Shown here piece by piece: positions 17,809-25,723 of a DNA stretch of 64,000 nucleotides; the stretch's first letter is position 1, and the number at the start of each line of letters is the position of its first letter. The DNA is from Flavobacteriaceae bacterium UBA6231 (GTDB taxonomy: Bacteria; Bacteroidota; Bacteroidia; Flavobacteriales; Flavobacteriaceae). The DNA is taken from contig DJWL01000012.1 of the NCBI GenBank assembly GCA_002441545.1, positions 17,240 to 81,239 of the forward strand, in the 5' to 3' direction. The notes beneath the pieces are model-generated. The model had not been told where the DNA came from and did no database searches. It saw only the letters and a list, made by a program, of their open reading frames with translations. Made by a program: the position numbers and the translations under genes.

Positions 17809-18558
17809 ATGAAAAAAAAAGAGAGACAACAAAAAGTAATTGACGAAGTAAGTATTAATAGAAAGGTTAGTTCTAGTTTTTTATCAGAAAAACTTGATGT
17901 TTCTGAAGACACCATAAGAAGAGATATTAAAGAGCTACATGACAAAGGTATGATTACCAAAGTTCATGGTGGAGCAATCTCAAACATTCAAAAGCTTTAT
18001 CATTACAATGAAGATGTAATATATAATAGAGAAGGAAAGGTTCGTATTGCTCAAAAAGCTATTTCTTTAATTGAAGATGGTATGATAATTATTATTAGTG
18101 GTGGAACCACAAACTTAATGCTTGCTAAGTTACTTCCGAAAAATTTAAAAGCTACAATCTATACTTATAGTTTACCAATAGCCATGCAATTAACAGAGCA
18201 TCCTTTAATAGAGACCATATTTATTGGTGGAAAAATTCAGAGAAATTCAATGGTTACTACAGGTATTGATGTTATTCAATATCTGTCTAACATAAAAGCA
18301 AGTCTCTGTTTTATGGGTGTAAGTGCCTTAAACATTGAACAAGGTATTACAGATGAAGGCTACGAGGTTTCATTAATAAAAAAAGCTATGATAAACGCAT
18401 CCGAACATATAGTTTATTTAGCAACTTCGAACAAGTTAAATCTAAGGCTTAATTACGATGTTTGTAATTTAAAAGAAATAGACACAGTGGTAACAGATTT
18501 AGATAAGCAAGATCCAAGGCTTAAAGATTACATTTCAGCAGGTATAAACTTACTGTAA
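17809..18558 (+). CDS. DeoR/GlpR-family transcriptional regulator
   Basis: 249 aa from ATG 17809; a TTG at 17791 would add six residues but lies inside the -7 box. An N-terminal winged helix (KVSSSFLSEKLDVSEDTIRRD, abridged end at RRD 37-39, then HGGAI) is followed by a DeoR C-terminal sensor domain with IISGGTTNLMLA and FIGGKIQRNSM, which binds phosphosugars in this family. Divergent from the DUF5009-susCD operon and 26 bp upstream of the first exported namZ. Likely represses the locus until a sugar phosphate such as MurNAc-6-P or GlcNAc-6-P accumulates (inference). Confidence 0.88.
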   Translation: MKKKERQQKVIDEVSINRKVSSSFLSEKLDVSEDTIRRDIKELHDKGMITKVHGGAISNIQKLYHYNEDVIYNREGKVRIAQKAISLIEDGMIIIISGGTTNLMLAKLLPKNLKATIYTYSLPIAMQLTEHPLIETIFIGGKIQRNSMVTTGIDVIQYLSNIKASLCFMGVSALNIEQGITDEGYEVSLIKKAMINASEHIVYLATSNKLNLRLNYDVCNLKEIDTVVTDLDKQDPRLKDYISAGINLL

Positions 18559-18584
18559 CCAAAAACTTAATAAAAACCCTAACC

Positions 18585-19829
18585 ATGCAAAAAGAAATAT
18601 CAAAAAAACTATTACTGCTTTCTGTATTATTCATATTGTCAAGTTCAGTCATTAGTTGTCAGAAAAAAAACAAAGAAAAAACTCCATCTTTAAATAAAAA
18701 AGAGAATATTGTTGTTGGGGCTAATCAAACAGAAGCATATTTAAATTTATTAAAAGGAAAAAGGATTGCAATAGCAGCAAACAATACTTCGGTTATCTTT
18801 AAAAACGATGATAATCAACATCTAGTAGATTCATTATTATCTCTTAATATAAAAATTGAAAAAATATTTACTCCTGAACACGGTTTAAGAGGCACTGTTG
18901 ATGCCGGTGAAATTATTAATAACGAAATTGACGAAAAGACAGGAATACCTATTGTTTCTCTTTATGGTGACAACAACAACAATTCTAGTAATAAATTCAA
19001 ACCAACTAAAGAACAATTAGAAAATATAGATTTGGTGATTTTTGATATTCAAGATGTTGGTGTTCGTTTTTACACATATCTTTCTACCATGCATTACATT
19101 ATGGAAGCTTGTGCTGAAAATGGTATTCCAGTAATAGTTTTAGATAGACCAAACCCAAACGGGCATTATATTGATGGCCCTATAGTAGAAAATGAATTTA
19201 AAAGTTTTGTTGGACTACATCCTGTGCCAATTGTTTATGGAATGACTATAGGCGAATACGCTAAAATGATAAATGGAGAAAAGTGGCTAAACAATGGCAT
19301 TCAGTGTGATCTGACTGTAATTCCTTTAAAAAATTACACGCATAAATCAACCTACAATCTTCCTTTACGGCCATCTCCAAACCTTCCTAATGATAAATCT
19401 ATAAATCTTTACGCAAGCATATGCATGTTTGAAGGAACTAACGTTAGTTGCGGTAGAGGTACAGAAATGCAGTTTCAAATTTTTGGCTCGCCAGATTTAC
19501 CAAGCGATATTTATAAATTTAGCTTTACTCCTCAACCAAATTTCGGGTCAAAAAATCCTAAAAACATGAATCAAGAATGTCATGGGTTAAACCTTTCAAA
19601 AAATGAAAATTTAAGTAGTCTTAATTTTAACTGGTTGATAGATGCCTATAATGCTACTTCTGAAAAAGACGAATTTTTCAGAGAAAAGTCTTTTAATATA
19701 TTGGCAGGTACAAATAAACTAAAAGATCAAATTGAGCAAGGACTTACTTTTGAAGAAATTAAAGCTACTTGGCAAAATGATTTATCCTCGTTTAAAAAAA
19801 TACGAGAAAAATATTTAATTTACCCTTAA
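18585..19829 (+). CDS. NamZ-family exo-N-acetylmuramidase lipoprotein (copy A)
   Basis: 414 aa. Lipoprotein signal with C25 (SSVISC), then a DUF1343/GH171 domain: FTPEHGLRG (E98-H99-G100), VIFDIQDVGVRFYTY, VLDRPNPNG, RPSPNLPND and FEGTNVSCGRGTEMQ. Expected to cleave terminal MurNAc from murein glycans outside the cytoplasm. Lies 26 bp after the regulator and 35 bp before its near-twin. A 138-bp block (19371-19508) is identical at DNA level to 20654-20791 in copy B, although the N-terminal halves differ clearly. Confidence 0.88.
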   Translation: MQKEISKKLLLLSVLFILSSSVISCQKKNKEKTPSLNKKENIVVGANQTEAYLNLLKGKRIAIAANNTSVIFKNDDNQHLVDSLLSLNIKIEKIFTPEHGLRGTVDAGEIINNEIDEKTGIPIVSLYGDNNNNSSNKFKPTKEQLENIDLVIFDIQDVGVRFYTYLSTMHYIMEACAENGIPVIVLDRPNPNGHYIDGPIVENEFKSFVGLHPVPIVYGMTIGEYAKMINGEKWLNNGIQCDLTVIPLKNYTHKSTYNLPLRPSPNLPNDKSINLYASICMFEGTNVSCGRGTEMQFQIFGSPDLPSDIYKFSFTPQPNFGSKNPKNMNQECHGLNLSKNENLSSLNFNWLIDAYNATSEKDEFFREKSFNILAGTNKLKDQIEQGLTFEEIKATWQNDLSSFKKIREKYLIYP

Positions 19830-19864
19830 AGATAAAAGGAACTTCATTTATAAAATCAAAACAA

Positions 19865-21112
19865 ATGACTAAGACTATTTTATTGCTACATACCTTTTTT
19901 TTAGTTTTAATAACATTTAGCTGCGCTAAATCAAACAAAAAACAAGAGCTAATTCCTATTGATGAGAATAAAAGCATCGTTGTTGGAGCAAATCAAACCG
20001 AAAAATATTTAAGTTTATTAAAAGGTAAAAGAATTGCTTTTGTAGCCAATAATACGTCTGTTATTTTTAAAAATGATGAGACAAACTCTAATCAGCATAT
20101 TGTTGACTCATTATTATCATTAGGTGTTAATATTATAAAAGTTTTTTCTCCTGAACATGGTTTAAGAGGAAATGCCGATGCGGGTGAGAATTTAACTGAT
20201 GCTAATGATGCAAAAACAGGATTACCCATAATATCATTGTATGGAAAGAGCGAAAATCCAAAACAGATATATAATTACAAAAAACCTACTCCATACCACT
20301 TACAAAATGTAGACGCAGTTGTTTTTGATATACAAGATGTAGGTGTGCGCTTTTATACTTACATATCTACACTACATAATGTTATGGAAGCATGTGCAGA
20401 GAATGGAATACCTGTAATAGTTCTTGATAGACCAAACCCTAACGGATATTACATTGACGGACCTGTTTTAGAAAAAGAATCGAAAAGTTACGAAGGCCTA
20501 GGTCCAATTCCAATTGTTTATGGAATGACTATTGGAGAATATGCTAAAATGACCAATGGCGAAAAATGGTTAAATAATGGTGTTCAGTGTGATCTTACTG
20601 TAATTCCTTTAAAAAATTACACGCATAAATCAACTTACAGTCTTCCTTTAAGACCATCTCCAAACCTTCCTAATGATAAATCTATAAATCTTTACGCAAG
20701 CATATGCATGTTTGAAGGAACTAACGTTAGTTGCGGTAGAGGTACAGAAATGCAGTTTCAAATTTTTGGCTCGCCAGATTTACCAAGCGATGTTTATACA
20801 TTCAACTTTACTCCTCAACCAAATTTCGGGTCAAAAAATCCTAAAAACATGAATCAAGTGTGTCATGGGTTAGACCTTTCAAAAAATGAAAATTTAAGTA
20901 GTCTTAATTTTAATTGGCTTATTGATGCCTATAATGCTACTTCACATAAAGATACATTTTTCAATAAAGAGGCTTTTGATAAATTAGCTGGTACGACAAA
21001 ATTGAAGGAACAAATTGAGCAAGGTCTTACTTTTGAAGAAATTAAAGCTACTTGGCAAAATGATTTATCTGCATTCAAAAAAACTAGAGAGAGGTATTTG
21101 ATATATAATTAA
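19865..21112 (+). CDS. NamZ-family exo-N-acetylmuramidase lipoprotein (copy B)
   Basis: 415 aa. Lipobox with C20 (TFSC), FSPEHGLRG (E97-H98-G99) and the same DUF1343 motifs as copy A. It retains the PEHG glutamate that the signal-less paralogue at 10,257 lacks. Tandem duplicate of the preceding gene with patchy sequence identity that suggests gene conversion. A small intrinsic terminator follows 22 bp after the stop, closing the deoR-namZ-namZ operon. Probably periplasmic or surface-exposed and releasing MurNAc for import. Confidence 0.88.
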   Translation: MTKTILLLHTFFLVLITFSCAKSNKKQELIPIDENKSIVVGANQTEKYLSLLKGKRIAFVANNTSVIFKNDETNSNQHIVDSLLSLGVNIIKVFSPEHGLRGNADAGENLTDANDAKTGLPIISLYGKSENPKQIYNYKKPTPYHLQNVDAVVFDIQDVGVRFYTYISTLHNVMEACAENGIPVIVLDRPNPNGYYIDGPVLEKESKSYEGLGPIPIVYGMTIGEYAKMTNGEKWLNNGVQCDLTVIPLKNYTHKSTYSLPLRPSPNLPNDKSINLYASICMFEGTNVSCGRGTEMQFQIFGSPDLPSDVYTFNFTPQPNFGSKNPKNMNQVCHGLDLSKNENLSSLNFNWLIDAYNATSHKDTFFNKEAFDKLAGTTKLKEQIEQGLTFEEIKATWQNDLSAFKKTRERYLIYN

Positions 21113-21133
21113 TTGCTTATTCTCTCTTGCTCT

Positions 21134-21152
21134 AAAAATCTTGCAGATTTTT
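21134..21152 (+). terminator. Intrinsic terminator after the namZ pair
   Basis: AAAAATCT-TGC-AGATTTTT, 8-bp stem and 3-nt loop with a T-rich 3' side, 22 bp after the stop codon at 21112. Confidence 0.6.
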
Positions 21153-21201
21153 CTTTGGGTCTTTTCATTTTTAGTAAGTTAGCTGAAAGCAAAAAACAAA
21201 A

Positions 21202-21741
21202 ATGAAATTTAGAAATTTTCCAGAAATAAAAACAGAAAGGCTTTTTTTAAGAAAAATTAAGGAGTCAGACTCTGACGTTATCTTATTCTTACGTTCTAAT
21301 GAAACTGTAACTAAATTCATTGAAAGACCTGAAAATAGGAAAACTAAAAATAAAACTGATGCTATTAAATTTATAAAAGAAATAAATCAAGAATTCGAAA
21401 ACCACAAATCAATTTCTTGGGGGATAACTTTAATAAATAATCCTAAAATTATTGGAACTATTTGCTTGTGGAATTTTTCCGAAAACAACAAAATAGCTGA
21501 AGTTGGTTATGATTTAAATCCAGAATTTCAGAAAATGGGAATCATGAGTGAAGCTCTAAATAGCGTTATTGATTTTGGTTTTAATAAATTGAAATTAAAT
21601 AAAATTGAAGCATTCACACATAAAGAAAATGAGAATTCCAAAAGACTTTTAGAAAAAAATGGATTTATTTTTATTGAGTATAGAAAAGATTTAGATAATG
21701 ATTACAATATTATATTTGAACTTAAAAATGCTAGCACTTAA
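21202..21741 (+). CDS. GNAT-family N-acetyltransferase (RimJ/RimL type)
   Basis: 179 aa. Starts with the TERLFLRKIKESD opening typical of Acetyltransf_3 proteins and carries GYDLNPEFQKMGIMSEAL, the acetyl-CoA pyrophosphate loop (usual Q/RxxGxG/A), and KRLLEKNGF near the C-terminus. Transfers an acetyl group to a protein N-terminus, amino acid or small amine; the substrate cannot be told. It lies after the namZ terminator and so is probably an independent unit. Confidence 0.85.
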   Translation: MKFRNFPEIKTERLFLRKIKESDSDVILFLRSNETVTKFIERPENRKTKNKTDAIKFIKEINQEFENHKSISWGITLINNPKIIGTICLWNFSENNKIAEVGYDLNPEFQKMGIMSEALNSVIDFGFNKLKLNKIEAFTHKENENSKRLLEKNGFIFIEYRKDLDNDYNIIFELKNAST

Positions 21742-21764
21742 CAAGAAATGAGTTAAAAACAAAC

Positions 21765-21799
21765 AAAACCGCTTAAAGCAAGTAACTTTAAACGGTTTT
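21765..21799. terminator. Bidirectional terminator
   Basis: Stem AAAACCGCTTAAAG / CTTTAAACGGTTTT (21765-21778 with 21786-21799), one G-U type mismatch, 7-nt loop, A-run on one side and T-run on the other. It serves the convergent acetyltransferase and lipoprotein genes. Confidence 0.8.
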
Positions 21800-21825
21800 A
21801 AAACTAAATAACCAACCAAACTAAT

Positions 21826-22764
21826 TTATCCACGAGTATTCTCTCTTGGGTTTTCTACTTTATCTTTTCTTTCTTTACGCAACTTTTCTGTTGAAGTTGT
21901 TTTGTTTTTTGTATTTGATGTTTTCAAGAATTGAATATAACCTCTTCCAACAAACTCATAAACGGTTTGTGATGCTGGATGATATAACTCAATCTTTCCG
22001 TCATTTATAACGCTTAATTCAAAGTGTTCATTGTTGAAGAAATCATAATCTAATGTTAAAGTTTTTAGATACGCATTTCCGCTTATATTACCTACTCCAT
22101 AAACACCTGTATAATCCCAATATAAATTAGAAACACTGGTTCCAGGCGCATCTTGAGAACTTCTAAATTCTGAATCATTTCCACCTGCTAAAAACTGTAA
22201 GAAATTTTCATTATCAAACTCATTAATGGCCCCAAATTCACTAGTATAGGTTTTTTCCCAAGCTTCATATTCTTGCAAGAAATAATGAATGTTATCGTAA
22301 AAAACAAAATCATAATCAAAATTGCTACGTTGATAACCCTTTAAAAAGTAAGAGGTGTCGTTATTTGGATTGTAAAGTTCTATAGTTTTATTATTTACTT
22401 GATACACATCAAAAGTTGAAAATCCATCAACATCATGATATACATCTAAAACCATGTCATAAGCATTATAATCTGCCACAGCAATTCCAAAACCATTTCC
22501 TGTACTTCCAATTCCTACTAAATTGTTGTTGGCAAACATAGTTCCGTTTCTAAAAGAAAGTGTAAAAGCCTTTTGTAAAAATGGTGTTGATCCATATCCA
22601 ATGGTTTCATTAATGTCTACATACCACAACTCATAGGATCCTAATAATTGGTTTAACGAAATTGTTGGTTCATCAATATAATCGTCTACTACAACTTCTG
22701 TATAACAAGAAGTAAAAAGTGTTGTTGCTAAAGCAAAACTTAAAAGTAATTTTATAGTCTTCAT
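21826..22764 (-). CDS. Two-repeat lipoprotein of unknown function
   Basis: 312 aa from ATG 22764 (a GTG six bases upstream is less likely). Lipobox FTSC near residue 20. Two similar blocks are visible: one ending NKTIELYNPNNDTSYFLKGY and one ending GKIELYHPASQTVYEFVGRGY (first 20 residues shared in pattern), suggesting a duplicated beta-rich lipocalin-like unit. The final ~30 residues are highly charged and probably disordered (TEKLRKERKDKVENPRE). I do not recognise the family. No operon partner: a terminator lies on one side and divergent gpsA on the other. Confidence 0.75.
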   Translation of the reverse strand: MKTIKLLLSFALATTLFTSCYTEVVVDDYIDEPTISLNQLLGSYELWYVDINETIGYGSTPFLQKAFTLSFRNGTMFANNNLVGIGSTGNGFGIAVADYNAYDMVLDVYHDVDGFSTFDVYQVNNKTIELYNPNNDTSYFLKGYQRSNFDYDFVFYDNIHYFLQEYEAWEKTYTSEFGAINEFDNENFLQFLAGGNDSEFRSSQDAPGTSVSNLYWDYTGVYGVGNISGNAYLKTLTLDYDFFNNEHFELSVINDGKIELYHPASQTVYEFVGRGYIQFLKTSNTKNKTTSTEKLRKERKDKVENPRENTRG

Positions 22765-22864
22765 AATCACTCATTTTAAGGGTTAATACATAATGGTTTT
22801 CAAAACACGTGCCAAAAAATATTTATTATGAATTTAAGTACTTAACTATAACTAATATTTTATG

Positions 22865-22872
22865 TACTTTTG
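22865..22872 (+). promoter_or_regulatory. TACTTTTG -7 element of gpsA
   Basis: A full match to TAnnTTTG, 25 bp upstream of the ATG at 22897. It precedes the TTG at 22885 and supports a short leader. No clear -33 TTTG. Confidence 0.45.
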
Positions 22873-22896
22873 AAACCATAACCATTGATTTTAAGT

Positions 22897-23898
22897 ATGA
22901 GTAATCAGCTAAAATATGCTGTTTTTGGTGCCGGAAGTTGGGCCACAGCTATTGTGAAAATGCTTTGTGAAAATCTTCCTGAAGTTGGCTGGTATATGCG
23001 TAGTGTTTATACTAAAGAACATTTATTAAGAGAGCAACACAATCCTAATTATTTGAGTTCTGTTGAGTTTCATTTGGAGCAATTAAAGTTAAGTAACGAC
23101 ATCAATGAAATAGCTACTTACGCTGACGTGTTGATTTTTGTTATTCCATCAGCTTTTATGCACAGTGAATTAGAAAAATTAAAAGTTGATATTTCAGATA
23201 AAATAATTGTTTCTGCAGTAAAAGGTATCATTCCAGAAAGCGGTTTGTTGGTTGGTGAACATTTTCATCAGTTTTACAAGGTTCCTTTTAACAACATAGC
23301 TGTTATTGCTGGCCCTTGTCATGCTGAAGAAGTTGCTCTTGAGCGTTTATCATATCTCACCATTTCATGTGCCGATCCTAAAAAAGCAGAAGAAATTGCT
23401 AAACAACTCTCATGCGATTATATCAAAACAAAAATAAGTGATGATATCATGGGTACAGAATATGCAGTGATGCTTAAAAATATTTATGCTATAGCTGCCG
23501 GAATTGCACATGGTTTGGGTTATGGCGATAATTTCCAGAGTGTACTTATGAGTAACGCCATACGTGAAATGAGACGTTTTATTAAAAAAATGCACAAAAT
23601 GAAACGTAACATTAATAATTCTGCTTACTTAGGTGATTTACTGGTTACCGGATATTCGGTTTTCTCAAGGAACAGAATGTTTGGCAATATGATTGGCAAA
23701 GGTTATACCGTAAAATCAGCCCAAATGGAAATGAGTATGATAGCTGAAGGATACTATGCTACAAAAAGTGCCCATCTACTTAATGAGAAAAATAATAAGA
23801 AAACTCGTTTACCTATTATAGATGCCGTTTACGAAATATTATATGAAGGCAAAGACCCAAAAAAGACATTTAAAAAATTGACAGAGAAGTTGGATTGA
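22897..23898 (+). CDS. gpsA: NAD(P)H glycerol-3-phosphate dehydrogenase
   Basis: 333 aa from ATG 22897 (an in-frame TTG at 22885 would add four residues). Rossmann loop GAGSWA at 11-16, the IAGPCHAEEVA segment (GP(S/C)xAxE) and EYAVMLKNIYAIAAG, which holds the conserved catalytic lysine. Reduces dihydroxyacetone phosphate to sn-glycerol-3-phosphate for phospholipid synthesis in the cytoplasm. Stands alone, with a palindromic terminator about 100 bp downstream. Confidence 0.95.
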   Translation: MSNQLKYAVFGAGSWATAIVKMLCENLPEVGWYMRSVYTKEHLLREQHNPNYLSSVEFHLEQLKLSNDINEIATYADVLIFVIPSAFMHSELEKLKVDISDKIIVSAVKGIIPESGLLVGEHFHQFYKVPFNNIAVIAGPCHAEEVALERLSYLTISCADPKKAEEIAKQLSCDYIKTKISDDIMGTEYAVMLKNIYAIAAGIAHGLGYGDNFQSVLMSNAIREMRRFIKKMHKMKRNINNSAYLGDLLVTGYSVFSRNRMFGNMIGKGYTVKSAQMEMSMIAEGYYATKSAHLLNEKNNKKTRLPIIDAVYEILYEGKDPKKTFKKLTEKLD

Positions 23899-23997
23899 TT
23901 TTTCTCCTCTATAATTTCTACAAAGTAAGAGAACGAACCTATTAACTTCCTTCTAGATGACAATCTTCTAGATTTAAAAAACCTTTTTTGTCAAATC

Positions 23998-24025
23998 AAT
24001 AGAAAGTTTTTAAAAACTTTCTATT
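23998..24025. terminator. 28-bp perfect palindrome, probable terminator
   Basis: AATAGAAAGTTTTT immediately followed by its exact reverse complement, 100 bp after the gpsA stop and 112 bp before the next start. Folds to a hairpin with a TTTTTAAAAA tip. The 239-bp gap holds nothing else clear apart from two copies of CTTCTAGAT. Confidence 0.5.
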
Positions 24026-24137
24026 CCCTAATCTAAGTGAATATCTAATATTGATAGTTGCCTTAACATAAAAATAACAGAACGAAATCAATGTTGTAAG
24101 AAAATTTATTAATTTAGACAAGTTAATAAATTAATCC

Positions 24138-25136
24138 ATGAGAAAGTTTTACTTAAAAATCATTATTCTATTAGTTTCATTTAATTTAAATGCACAGATT
24201 GCCCTTACAAGTAATAACAATACTATAGCAATTGGAGATTCTTATAATTATGTTGTAGTGAATAATTTTTCATTTGATGTAAGTCAAAGTGGCGCAAATA
24301 AGACTTGGGATTTTTCTACAGCTACTGGTACTGAAGACTCATACAGTTGCATAAGCTTATCAAGTTCATCTGAACCATCTAACTTCCCTTCAGCCAATTT
24401 AGTATTAGTTTCAGCAACTTACAATACTGAAAGTTATTTGTCAACTTCAAGTTCTGAGATTTCAATTGAAGGTGCTTACCTTGCAGGCAATGGAAGGGCT
24501 ATTTATTCTGATAAGCAAGAATACCTCAAATTTCCTATGACATATAATGATGTGTTTAACGAAACGTTTTCTGGAACTGTTGAAAATATTTCTGCTGGGC
24601 AAACATATGATAGGGTTGGAACGATTGAAATTACAGCAGATGGTTATGGTAATTTGATTTTACCATACACAACAATAAGTAATGTTTTGAGAATTAAAGT
24701 TGTAAATATAAGCACAGATACTTATATGGGATTTCCATTACCTGAAACCACCACCATTTCATATTTTTGGTATGATACATTAAATAAAAATTATCTAGCT
24801 AATACATCTGAGGTATATAATTTGGAATCCTTAATTTCATCCTACGCTTATTATTTAAGTGAAACCGATTTAGTTTTAGATGCAAATAAGTCTAACTACA
24901 CAGATAACCAACTATCTTTTTTCCCAAACCCAGTTAATGATTATGCTATAATTAAAAACAATTCATTTTATACAATACCAATATCTATTTATGACACAAA
25001 AAGTTCACTTATAAAAACTTTAGAAATTAAGAACGGAGAAAACAGGATTGATACTTCTGATTTATTATCTGGGATTTATATAATAAAATATCAGCAAGAT
25101 TCTAAACTTTATGTAAGTAAATTAGTGGTTAAGTAA
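24138..25136 (+). CDS. Secreted protein with T9SS sorting domain
   Basis: 332 aa. Signal peptide 1-19 (LVSFNLNAQ), a Thr/Ser/Asn-rich beta region of ~230 residues with no family I recognise, and a type A T9SS C-terminal domain from about residue 260 (SFFPNPVNDYAIIKN ... SKLVVK). Predicted to be exported through the outer membrane and attached or released. Monocistronic as far as can be seen; the sequence gives no enzymatic motif. Confidence 0.85.
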   Translation: MRKFYLKIIILLVSFNLNAQIALTSNNNTIAIGDSYNYVVVNNFSFDVSQSGANKTWDFSTATGTEDSYSCISLSSSSEPSNFPSANLVLVSATYNTESYLSTSSSEISIEGAYLAGNGRAIYSDKQEYLKFPMTYNDVFNETFSGTVENISAGQTYDRVGTIEITADGYGNLILPYTTISNVLRIKVVNISTDTYMGFPLPETTTISYFWYDTLNKNYLANTSEVYNLESLISSYAYYLSETDLVLDANKSNYTDNQLSFFPNPVNDYAIIKNNSFYTIPISIYDTKSSLIKTLEIKNGENRIDTSDLLSGIYIIKYQQDSKLYVSKLVVK

Positions 25137-25161
25137 ACATAATTGATTTATGTTTAACTTT

Positions 25162-25557
25162 TTACTTTACCAAAACACCTTTTTTGTTCATTAAAGGAAT
25201 GTTTTGAAAAGCTTTTGCGTTAATAGTGTTTTTTCTAAATAAATAGGTTTTATCAAACATACTATTTCCTTCAAAAAAAGTAACTTTAAACTCATTGTTT
25301 AATTGTAAAACATCCTCTTGCATAAACTCTATTTTTGCATAACTTTTAGCTGGTAGTTTGTCTAGTTTATGGCGCATAGTTGAAGTTACTTTAGTTTCGA
25401 CATAACCATTTACAACAATTAAAACCATGTCTAAATCTACATTTTTATCATTAATTATATAAGCATTCCAGTCGTTGGTTTTATAAATATCATTATACTC
25501 ATTTATTACTGCAACATAAACGTTTTCTACCTTTGGAATATTAATATCTTTTTTCAC
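25162..25557 (-). CDS. Conserved hypothetical cytosolic protein
   Basis: 131 aa with no signal or membrane segment. The start appears to be GTG at 25557: no ATG occurs in frame until residue 44, and a promoter sits just upstream. Beta-rich, with alternating hydrophobic strands (VYVAVINEY, DLDMVLIVVNGYV, KVTFFEG). I do not recognise a named family. Convergent with the preceding gene (25-bp gap). Confidence 0.7.
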   Translation of the reverse strand: MKKDINIPKVENVYVAVINEYNDIYKTNDWNAYIINDKNVDLDMVLIVVNGYVETKVTSTMRHKLDKLPAKSYAKIEFMQEDVLQLNNEFKVTFFEGNSMFDKTYLFRKNTINAKAFQNIPLMNKKGVLVK

Positions 25558-25577
25558 AACATAAAATTTTCAAAGTT

Positions 25578-25607
25578 CAAAAGTACTTATTTTAGATGAT
25601 TATCAAA
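25578..25607 (-). promoter_or_regulatory. Promoter of the hypothetical gene, with overlapping palindrome
   Basis: Minus strand TTTG (25604-25607), 18-bp spacer, TACTTTTG (25578-25585), 20 bp from the GTG start. The palindrome TCAAACAA-A-TTGTTTGA (25603-25619) overlaps the -33 box and could bind a regulator. Confidence 0.4.
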
Positions 25608-25723
25608 CAAATTGTTTGAACTTGAATTAGTATTAAAAAAAACAACTAAATTAGCAATATAACTTATAATGTTGATTGTTTCTCCACCAATAAAATCATT
25701 ATTTTATTTAATACAAACTCATT

